In this document: piece by piece, positions 51,217 through 61,705 of the stretch
Numbering within the stretch: position 1 is the stretch's first letter
How the letters are laid out: each line of letters opens with the position of its first letter
Source: Dasyornis broadbenti
Taxonomy: Eukaryota > Chordata > Aves > Passeriformes > Dasyornithidae
Assembly: GCA_013397935.1 (NCBI GenBank)
Contig: VZRN01005167.1
Coordinates: 307 to 64,306, forward strand
DNA length: 64,000 bases
Direction: 5' to 3'
The notes under the pieces: model-generated
What the model was told of the DNA's origin: nothing
Databases searched by the model: none
The model's input: the letters and a program-made list of their open reading frames with translations, nothing else
Program-made: the position numbers and the translations under genes

Positions 51217-53897
51217 CGCCCCCCCCCCAAAAAAAAAAAAAATTATCCTTATCCCAGGCTTGATTTTGTGTTGAGAAACAGCTTCAACATAGACTTTAAA
51301 GCTCCGATTAGTCTAGATTGCAGTGAGGATTTTTGGGAAAACTAATCAGCAAATTTTCTGCTTGCTCAAGCATCTGTGGATAGTGAAAAATATAACTAAG
51401 CTGGCCCTTTGTTTAAAACTCTTAAAACTGACCAATTTGTTTTCCCATTCTTTAGACCATGTGAATCTATTCTTGAGTCATGGCGCAAATGATGCTATTT
51501 TTTCTGTTTCAGCTCACTGAGGGATTGAATTATTATGGTTTTGATTTATTCTTTGGAAAGTTACAAGCTTCCTGAGAAAGAACTGTCTGCCCAGAGTACG
51601 TCTCCTGGGAAAAAGAGAATCATATTCAAAATGTAGATTTCGACAATTCATTATGTTTGCATAAGGTTAAAATCTTGTCCATCATATATGGAACAAATTT
51701 ACTTAAAATACCCAAACAAAGCAGAATTATCTTGGGCCATGAACTCTGTGTTTTGTTAAAAGAAATAAAGCAACGACTAGATAGCCCTATAACTCTGATT
51801 AGAAACAGCTTGAATAATGACATGCCTACGTCATCAGTCTTCCATTAGACCACGATCACAATGCAGACACCTGGATTTTCCCAAGGAATTACTTCATTTC
51901 TTTTCTAAAGATAATGCCAAGCAGTGAGAGACACACAAATTCAGATTTTGGCCCCCTATTCAGTAATACTAACTGCAAAATGTCTGCTGGATTTTGGAAC
52001 ATTGCAAGATCACGCCTCACACCTCAAGCTCTAAAATGAAGCCTCCTCAGTTTCATTACTGTGCTGTTCCATTAACTTCAAGGCTCTCAGTCAAATGCTG
52101 GCTGTTCACATAAAATATGATCATGTAAGTTTAAAAGAATCTTTTTAAAAAGGTATGGTTGAATTAAAATAGTTATACCACATGAGCTTTGCAGCATTGC
52201 TTCTCAAATCTCTTATTCCTAGTCCCAAGAACAAAATATCCAACAACTGCAGTAGGAAACAAAGAACAATCTTTTTTAGAAGAGGAAATTTACTATGTAT
52301 CTAATTCAAGAAAGTATTTTTGGAACAATAAAAATGGGATATTTTTGAGTACTAGAAATCCAGAGGAAAAAATGTACTAAACATTGGTTGAAAAATCTAA
52401 AGCATGCCAGAAAAAACAGATGGATGTTAGGACCCATTGTAACAGAGAAAAAATGTTCTAAAATGTTAGTGATTGTCCTTCTGTTGTCTATACAGCATTG
52501 TGAGAAGACACTTGCTTCACCAAATGTAATAATATTGCATTAAAAGCTGATTTTACAAAGCTACAGAAATAATAATTCACAGTTCAAGGTCAATCTATGA
52601 ACGACTTGAGTAAAATGGCACCATGAAAATTAATCTGAGCTGAACAGATATGCTTGTTGTCTACAGGCATTATTGAATGGTTTGTTTTAAAATCTCTCTA
52701 TAATAATGTTGTTTCGTCTCTGTGAACAAATATACTCACAGCAACGAGTCTTTAAAGATAAATTTTTGAAGTAGAGATCTAGAACCTGAACCTTAGACCT
52801 TAAAGTTTATTTGCCTTGCACCTCATAGCAAGTTGTTTTTTTTCCTGGTTAAATACAACACTGTTTTCCACCAAACACTAGTTCTTGAGGGCTTCTCCTA
52901 CCAACTTCTGCATTTACTCGGTTTTGAGGCGCAACCTAGCATTTGGAAGATCTGTAGGAGACTAGATAATCATGATTATATTTGCAAAGGTGTCCTCAGT
53001 CTCCTGCTGCTAAAGGGTTTCATGGACTATCCTATGGACCACCCAGTCAAAGAACAGACCTGAGGCAGGGGCCCAGACCCCTTTAGCTCTCTGTCACCCA
53101 GCCATGCCAGCTGTGACTGGAGTTGTGACACCACTCCAGTGTTTTTCGCAGCTTGAATTAAACAAATCTGGGGTGTTTCTCTAGTTTTGAGCACAGAGGA
53201 GCTTCTTACCATAAAAGTTACAGTCTTAAAAGTAGAGCCCTCTCCAACTAAGAGCCAGAGGAACAGAACCCCCTTCTCTCTTGGCATTTCCCTCACCCTG
53301 GCTCCTGATGCTCAGGGAAGCTTGGATGTTTGAACATATCTGATATAGGAACAAAGCAGTTATTCCTCTGTGTATGTGGCATGCCCTTGGGGTGGAGAAA
53401 AAAAGCAATGCTTTAGCTGGGAAGAAGTTCTGTGGGACCAGAGAAGAAAACATGGAGGGAGGCTGAGGAATGACGATGGAAGTACAGCCCCACTCGCCAA
53501 AGCTCCTCACCTTGTAAAGCCCCAGTGACCTTTCCCAGCAATACTCTTTTTTAAGGATCCTCTTCTGAGAAATCGGCTGCCACAAACTTAAATGCAACCT
53601 ACCCTGAGAAGCAGCTGCTTGCTCGAAGAAGGGTTGAGGGCTGAAGCACGTCCTGGAGGAACTATCTTCCCTATATTTACTTAGCTTGAAGATCAGACCC
53701 CCTGACGGGCCTCTGTGGACCACAGGGACTGCATGATGCTTATCCATGTACCATGGTGACTGCACATACATGATCTGTGCATTATCATGTATGTTACACT
53801 TCTAGCACTGCCAATATGCAATTTGTTTAATGAAAAAAAACAGCAGCACCTTATCTTCTTATCCACATATGCACTAACACAACCCTAAAATAACAAG

Positions 53898-53947
53898 CAT
53901 TTTAAACATGTGAACAAACATTTAAACATTTTAAACATGTAAACAAA
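53898..53947. repeat. Near-exact 21-bp direct repeat
   Basis: CATTTTAAACATGTGAACAAA at 53898-53918 and CATTTTAAACATGTAAACAAA at 53927-53947 differ at one base. The second contains GTAAACAAA, which resembles a forkhead-factor site. Confidence 0.8.
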
Positions 53948-54164
53948 TAAACCAACTTTGCTTAGCAGTCCAAGTAATCTGTGACCTTCATGGAAAATCT
54001 CAATCCAAGATGTAAAAAGCTGTTCATTTTAAGGAAGGAAATCTGAACGGGGAGCTTCACCAGCTTGCTGATGTCAATCTCAACATATACACAGCCAACT
54101 TGATAAAAGTCTCCTCTGTTACCACAGCAGTTACAGACCAGCCAAAGAACAGGAATTACCACAG

Positions 54165-54570
54165 AATGGTTTGGGAATGGCAAGAACCTTAATGATTATC
54201 TAGTTCCAGCTCCCCTGCCATGGGCAGGAACACTTTCCAGCAGACCAGGTTGAACCAAGGCCTATCCAACCTGGCACTGAACACTTCCAGGACTGAGACA
54301 ACCAGATTCTCTGGGCAACTTGTTCCAGTGTCTCACTACCCTCATAGTAAAGAATTTCTTACTAATACTCAATCTAAACCCTCTGTCTTTTAGTGTAACG
54401 CCATTCCCCCTTGTCCTATCCCTACATGGCCTTATAAAAAGTCCCTCTCCATCTCTCTTGCAGAACCCTCTTTAGGCACTGTAAGGTTGCTCTAAGGTCT
54501 CCCTGGAGCCTTCTCTTCTCCAGGCTGAATGACCCCAGCTCTCTCAGCCTGTATCACATGTACCCCCTGG
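54165..54570 (-). mobile_element. CR1 LINE fragment, minus orientation
   Basis: The plus strand shows reverse CR1: CACAGAATGGTTTGGGAATG at the 3' terminus, then TCTGGGCAACTTGTTCCAGT, CTCATAGTAAAGAATTTCTT and CCTTCTCTTCTCCAGGCTGA. About 400 bp, 5'-truncated. Confidence 0.9.
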
Positions 54571-55820
54571 CCACATTAGTTTGTTGTAGACCACTTTCCC
54601 AGTGCCAGAATGAAGAAAGGCAAATGAACAACAGTGCAGAAATAAAATTAATCTCCAAATAGGCACTTTGCACTGGTAATGATAAAAAAAGCAACTTACA
54701 CACTTTCTGCTAAATGAATCAAAAGCTAAAATACTCAGTGACTTGGAAGAGCCACAATCTAGAAACTCCAAATAAAAGCTTTTATAACAGAAGTTGGCAG
54801 TGTTAGCAATTCAAAACCATGATAATTCACTTTCTGGTAGAAAAGATGCATAGGAAATAGCATGGTGACCATACATTGTCTTGTTACTGAAGTGGAAAAT
54901 TCCTGGAAGTGAACAAATTTGAGAGCTTTAAGAGTGATTAGCTATTTTGTGACAGAAGGATTTCAGATGCCCAGATTGTGGGATTTCAGATCCCTAGACT
55001 TCATGAAAGGCAGGTGATAAACAGCAGTAACTTTTGGCAAAGCACTGTGCCTAAAATTTTCACTTGAAGATTAAGAATTAGGACTCGCTGAAATGTTTGT
55101 GACAAACACTAAAATTGCTGGAAAATTGTATTCTAGAAGGTCAGAAACTATCTGCAAGGTGAGGTCAAGCTTAGCGAGTAGTTGCAGCTGAAGAAAACAA
55201 CTGACTAGACATACTGTCCTTAAAAGTAGTAAAATTTAAAAAGCATTAAAAATGCACTGGACAATATTTAATTCTGACCTGAAATGCTAGTTTTCAGTGT
55301 GTAATAAAAAATTAATGATGCCTGTACTTGCTATTTTTAGCCAATTTTCCCTACTCCACTTGTTAATTATTTTGTTCCATTTGAGTACAAATGCAAAAAA
55401 TCCCTTATTCAGCCAAGTCCAGTAGACACAACTCTCCTTCCAGTTTCTGCTACAGGGATTCCAAGCACAAATCTTCTGAAGTGGATTACAAAGAGAACTC
55501 TCCCTAGCACCTGTGTTGCAAACTTCAGTGCAGGTGCCTTGGTCATTCCTGTCCATTTAATGTGATACCTGCTGGTCAGACCAAGTCTTTGCCTATGTTT
55601 TACAGCATTAATTCTTTTGTATCTGTATCACCAACTGCACATTAATTTCTTATCTTTCTAGAGAATGTCATGTTTCACCACCCTATCCAGAGATTTGCCC
55701 ACTGCACAAATTCCCAGCTAGTATTTAATACCTTCACTGTCAGAGCATACTTCTGCCTCCATGCATTAATGAAGGTCAGAAATAAATTTTTTACAATTCT
55801 AAAATTACAATTTTACAATT

Positions 55821-55842
55821 CTGTTCCAGGTGCCTGGAACAG
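55821..55842. repeat. Short inverted repeat, 10-bp arms with 2-nt spacer
   Basis: CTGTTCCAGG, then TG, then CCTGGAACAG. The arms are perfectly complementary. Confidence 0.85.
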
Positions 55843-58800
55843 CAATGAAAACATGCTGCACCAGAGACAGAAAATAGCAAAAATGTCTAGCTTTAAAAAC
55901 AAAATCAGAAGAAATTATTTACTTGGTTAAAATTAAAAAACCCCATGCCTTAGGAAACTGCATATTTGTTATTTTGACAAGATACTAGATACGATTATCT
56001 CACAGTTATATCATTGCCTTTAGGTTCGAGTCTAGTGGCGTAAAAGCATGACAAAATATTTTTTACTCAGGAGAATTCTTGTCCCATCTTCCTTTTCTTC
56101 CCTTGAAGTTACTGAGATGCAGATAATTACCTGGAGGCTAAATTTGGACCAAAAAGTGATAAGCTTTTTTTCTGTTGTTGCTTTGTACATATTTCCACAG
56201 CAAAACAAATGGAATGCTATAAAGAGGCTTATCACATCAAACAGGGAATTACCAGCAGGCATCAATAATCTCCAAAGTAACAAAGATCCTATTTCCAACC
56301 AAATACTCTTAACTTCAAAATAAACAAACCCCCCCTTGTGAAACAAAAGACTTCCAGAGGGACATTCAAACCTCCTGTGCTATGCTGAACAGGCTGCAGC
56401 CTCTCTCTTTGTCCCCTGCATAGTGTGACATCAGCTTTTTACATTTTCTCCCAGAAGTTTTGATGGCTCAGTTCACCCCCTACTGAAGTTTCTCCACTCT
56501 TGGTTTTCCGACTAATATCAGGTGCCTGTACTCTTGCCTGCACATTCCTCTGTTCCACCCGACACGTTATCAATGTGAAAACCTGCTCCACTACCACAGT
56601 GTAGCTGCTGGGGTGAGGCCAATATTCTTTACATTATTTTTTTCCCTAACTAGAGGTGATGTTGAACTATGGAGGGAGATGGAATGCCCAGTGACATCTT
56701 CCGTATATAAAATGGGAGAGAAAACTATTCCTGGCCCTGTTGACCTAAAGAATCATTTCTCCTTTACACTTCAGACACTTGACTTCTTAAACCTCATTGG
56801 GAAAGTGTTGTAGGTATCTTCCCTGTGACATTTCAAATGAGGGTGCAATCAAAATCCACATTTTTTGCAATTGCTTGCCCTCTAAAGAAAGACTGCCTTA
56901 CATTGGTGAGTGTTTTTTGAGCTCCTTACTGAATAGTTATGCAGCTGGCATTCAGGCAGAAAGGTTGAAGAGAATTAATATTTAAAATACTTTGTGCTCA
57001 AAATGAGCAAAGTATGTTTGTTCATGGCTGCTGACATGCGATAGGAGAAGCCTGGATTTCCCTGCAGGGCACACTAAAATGCCAAGACTGAAATATCTCT
57101 GCCCTGGGCATTCAGTGCCCTGGTTTTGTGGCACACACTTGTTTTCTGCATATCTGTGATGGCAAGGACCAGGGGGCTTGGAAAAAGGTAGTGAAGGAAA
57201 CGATCAGAGTCACCCTGACAAAAATCCCTTCTGAGTCTTGACTGATGATGCACAAAGTGTTCACAAAACTGGAAACTGCACCTAACTGCTATGAGAAGCT
57301 GCAGATCGGACTAAAACATGCTGGCTAGCATGGCCTGGGCAAACAGACACAGTGCCTGCTTCCCAGTTCCGCTCAACTTCTGTATTAATTTAAAATGTAA
57401 TTTCTCAGGCATCCACATTGAGCTGAAGTAAAAGAATACAGCCCCTCAGCCCCTCCTTCCAGCCCCAATGGCTGCAGCTACATGGACTTGTGTTTTGCTT
57501 TACAGGTGTACTGAATTTACCTCTGTACCCTGTAGTTTATTGGGTGATAAGCCTACTCTCATGACTGGAGATTATCTAATGCTAATAACAATTTTGCTCT
57601 GCTGAGACCAGCTAATGAACACCAGCTGCTAAGGAATGGGAGTGGGGTGGGGGGGAACGTCTCACAACTACTACACTCTGCCAGCTTTTCAAACTTCACT
57701 GAGCAGTGTTTTCAGCAAAATGTGCCTTAAATACACATTTCTACCCTATTTTCTTCTTTGGACACATCAGAACACTGCTGTGCAATTCACTACTGCAGAT
57801 CATTGCTGCTGTCTGGCAGCACTACTGCAGGCTGTCTGGGATGTTTGTGAGAGGGTCCAGCTCCCAATTCCCCAAAATGAAAAAGAACAATAATTTGCTG
57901 ATTGTTGTCTCTGGATTCAACCACAGATAGAAAGTGTTGAAGACAGATTTTAAGGTTCTGCTTCAGACAGCTAGAAAGGGAGAACAGAGCTATACAAGGG
58001 TGCAGGGACACTGAAAACTCTTGGAAGGGAAACTAGCACTGTTTTTGTTTGGTTGTTTTTTTTTGCTATGGCAGAGGTGGACTGAGGGGATGGGGAAGTG
58101 CAGGGCTGAGAGAAATGTTTGTTGAGGGAAGCTGGGTGTCTGGATTTGATTTCCATGTGAATGCAGCATGTCTGTGAGATGTTCTTGTTCAGAAACTGAG
58201 TCCCGATAAATCTTTCCATAGAGCAGAACACAAGGAGTTTAGTCCCAAGGGTTAATCCACACTCTCTTGGGACTGAAGTAAGCTAGAGATTCTTACAGCC
58301 TACATGTCATAGACGGGCATTTGTCAGAGCTTGTGACCTGGCTAAATTGTCTGTGCTGGCACAGCCATTGTGCAATAGCCCAAATCACAAAAAATCAGTC
58401 AAGCATTGCATCGGAATAGCTTTATGAAACATATTCATAGAAACCTTAGACTGCAGAGGGTGAAGGGAATCAGGATTTTGGGAAGTCTGAGACAGAACTT
58501 GGCCAAAGGCACAGAACAAAAAAATCAGCCATCAATGTTGTACACTTCAAAAGCCAAAGACGTTGCTAATGCACATTGACACTGTCGGTTCTTTTGATAC
58601 CTTGTGCTATCACAGAATGGTGAGTTTGGCAGGGATCTCCAAAGGCCATCTGATCCAACCCCTCTGCTCAAGCAGGGCTGCCTAGAGCTGGGATTGTGTC
58701 CAAATGACTTTTTGAATATCACCACACAGAGAAACTTCATAATCCCCCTGGCCAACCTGTGGCAGTGTTTGGTCACCCTCAGAGTATGTTTCCTGAGGGT

Positions 58801-59077
58801 TCAGAGGGAACCTCCTGTGTTTCATTTGTGCCTGTTGCCTCTGGTCCTGTCACTGGGCCCCACTGAGGAGAGCCTGGTTCTGTCCCCATTGTACTCTTCC
58901 TTCAGGTATTTACACACATTGATAAGATCCCCTGAGCCTTTTCTTGTCTAGGCTCAACAGTCCCAGCTCTCTCAGCTGTTCACCACAGGGAGGATGCTCC
59001 AGTTCATCATACCCATCATTGTGGCCCTTTGCTGGACTCTCTCCCACATGCCCATATCTCTCTTCTACGGAGGAGCC

Positions 59078-59125
59078 TTGATGATCCTTGTGGGTCCCTT
59101 CCAAATGAGAATATTCTGTGATTCT
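59078..59125 (+). mobile_element. 48-bp CR1 3' tail nested in an opposite-strand CR1
   Basis: TTGATGATCCTTGTGGGTCC to ATTCTGTGATTCT is the extreme plus-strand CR1 3' end. It interrupts minus-strand CR1 sequence and is flanked by GAGCC at 59073-59077 and 59126-59130, an apparent target duplication. Confidence 0.8.
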
Positions 59126-59559
59126 GAGCCAGAAGTGGACACAGCACTCCAGGTGTGGCCTCACCACTGCTCAATAGAGGGAAAAGATCACATCCGTTGG
59201 CCTGCTGGCAATACTTTCTATAATGCAGCCCAGAATACAACCAGCCACTCTTTCCCCTGACCAAGTTGCTGGCTCATGTCCAACTTCATGTCCATCAGGA
59301 CCCCCAGATCCTTTTCTGCCAAGCTGCTCTCCAGCTGGGTAACTCCCAATATACACTGGTACATGGGGTTGTTCTTTCCTAGGTGCAGCAAATAGTGCTT
59401 GCCTTTGATCAACTTCATGAAATTTGTGTCAGCCCATTTCTCCAGCTTGTCAAGGTCCCTCTGGGTGGCAGCACATCATCCACAACTCCCAGTTTGGTGT
59501 CACCAGCAAGTTTGCTGAGGATACGCTCTGCCCATCATCCAGATCATTAATGAAAGATC

Positions 59560-59829
59560 TTAAAGAGGACTGGACCCAGTACTGACCCCTTGGGGTACAC
59601 TGCTAGTTACTGAAGTCCAGCTAGGCTTGGTGCCACTGAACATCAGCCTCTGGGCTGGATGCATAAAGGGATTGAAAAGTCCAAATGACCGGACCCATTT
59701 TTGAACAACTGAGGAATCATGGGAGACGACGTTGAAAGCCTTACTGAAATTTACGCAGACATTATCTACCATTCCTCCGTTGTCTACCAGGTCAGTCATT
59801 TCACTGTACAAGTTCATCACATTGATCAA
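59560..59829 (-). pseudogene. Decayed CR1 ORF2 reverse-transcriptase fragment
   Basis: An open stretch of 89 codons on the minus strand matching the central RT region of CR1 ORF2, with FSKAF and VPQG boxes. The catalytic Asp before FSKAF is Asn, and the later FADD region is not intact. It is a retrotransposon remnant and not a host gene. Confidence 0.85.
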
Positions 59830-61354
59830 GCATGACTTCCCCTTGTGAACCCATCTTGACTACTGATGACTTTTTTTGTCCTTTATGTGCCTGAATATGG
59901 TTTCCAGGATTAGCTGCTCCATCACCTTCCCATTGAAGAAGGTGAGGTCAACTGGCCTATAATTCCCTGACTCCCCCTTGAATATGGGAGTGACATTTGC
60001 TTTCTTTCTTGTCTTTGAGTACTTCTCCTAGTCGCCATGATCAATTAAAGGAATATTAAAGAAAATAAGGATAGCACTGAATCTTTAGTAATGCTGGGTC
60101 AAGTTCATCCTTTCAGATATACTTTTATGCTGAAGAGTGAGGCAGCACTGCTCTTTGGAAGATTTTTAACACATACCCTAATTGTTAAAACATGACATGT
60201 CTAGTGACAAGTGCACAGAACTGGGAGAAAGGCAAGGTACAGTGATGGGCAGGTGGGAGAATCAAATCTGAGGCAGTCAAGTGTGCAACAATCAGGGAGG
60301 ATACTGAGACAAGTGAGCTGTCATTCCTGGTATTCTTCCACTGATGCCTTGCATTTCCCCATCACTGTCTTTGTATCTGCCCCAAAATCCTTCAGACTGA
60401 GGCCAAATGCTGCACAGTATCTCAAACCAAGCTGGGGTGGCAGGGGGCTACTAGCACTGCTGAAATACAAGGAGAAATAAGACAGAATAAAGACTCTGAA
60501 GAGAAGAATTAGTCAAGACAAAGGGAAATAAAAGTACCTCCCAAAAACATGTCATATATGATGGGTTTCAGAGGAAAAAAATAATATCTTTCCACCGCTG
60601 AGCCGTCTTTAATCTGTCATGTCACATTAGAAAACATGATGGAGCCCTTTGCTGGCGTTAAGCAGTGCAGTACAAAATGCTGGGAGCTCTTTTAACTGAA
60701 GTAGCATATTGTATTTTCTTTGCTAGTCTAGTCTGAAGGGGAAGATGAAATGGGTGGTGGAATATCACATGGCTCTATGATGCTCAGGTCTATCTCATCT
60801 TGCATGTCTGCTCAAACAAGGGAAGCACGAACGGTTCTGGCACAACCTGAGGGTGAAGGACACCAGGCATTTATACTCAGTTGTTAACCAGGAAAAGCTA
60901 GAGTCTCAGGGGATGTTCTGGCCTTCGAACATCAGCTACTCCTTTCCCTGAAAGGAGCAGAGGAAGGTTTTGGGATCAGTTGGAGAATCTCATTACAGGG
61001 AGATGGAAAGGCACCAAACTCCTATCAGAGAAGTTGCTCTCCACTTGAAGACTGATGTGCAGTTCCAAACAAACCAGCTCCTGTCAGAGGGTCTGCCTGC
61101 CCTCTTTCTTTTATAGCTGAACCTTGGATATTACAGTTTCCCTGGGGCAAGGAAGTCCGTGTATAGGGGCACAGAGTGCTCTGGGAAAGCCAGAATTGGA
61201 GCACAGTTTGGGTGCTCCAACTTCCCAGTGCAGCCAGAGGCCGAAGCAGCTTGTTTCCCATGCTGCTCGCAGGTTTATCTCCAGGTGGGTCAGCTGAAGG
61301 GGCTATGAAAATACCTTTTACTTAGTTAGTTACTGTGAGAATTTACTCACGCTT

Positions 61355-61705
61355 TACATATAGCAGCCTTCCAGTACCTTAAGGGGGGCCACAAGAGAGA
61401 TGGAGAGGGACTTTTCACAAGGGCATGTAATGACAGGACAATGGGGAAAGGCTTTAAACCTACAGAGGGAGGGCTTAGATTAGGTATTAGGAAGAAATTC
61501 TTTGCTGTGGGGGTGGTGAGGCAACAGAACAAATTCTCCAGGAAAGTGGTGGATGCCCCATCCCTGAAAGTGTTCAAGGTCGGCTGGATGGGGTTTTGAG
61601 CACCCTGGTCTAGTGGGAGGTGTCCCTGTCCACAGCAGGGAAGTTGAAACCAGATGGTCTTTAAGGTCCCTTCCAACCCAAACCATATGATGATGATATG
61701 ACCTC
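61355..61705 (+). mobile_element. CR1 LINE 3' end, plus orientation
   Basis: It shows AGATGGAGAGGGACTTTTCA, TAGGTATTAGGAAGAAATTC, GGTGGTGAGGCAACAGAACA and TTAAGGTCCCTTCCAACCCA, ending in ATGATGATGATATGA. The minus-strand open frames of 185 and 120 codons here are antisense shadows of this repeat. Confidence 0.9.

Larger units (their letters stand above)
58607..60040 (-). mobile_element. CR1 LINE, longest copy in the window, minus orientation, decayed
   Basis: Reverse CR1 from its 3' end (CACAGAATGGTGAGTTTGGC) back into ORF2. On the minus strand at 59560-59829 a broken reverse-transcriptase segment is readable: NFSKAFNVVSH matches the usual DFSKAFDTVSH, with the first Asp replaced by Asn, and SSVPQG matches the SGVPQG box. 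A separate plus-oriented CR1 tail is inserted at 59078-59125. The copy is 5'-truncated and cannot encode an active enzyme. Confidence 0.92.

Noticed and set aside
50987..51274. Open frame spanning the N gap
   Set aside because: It runs through unknown bases and homopolymers, so its continuity is an artefact.
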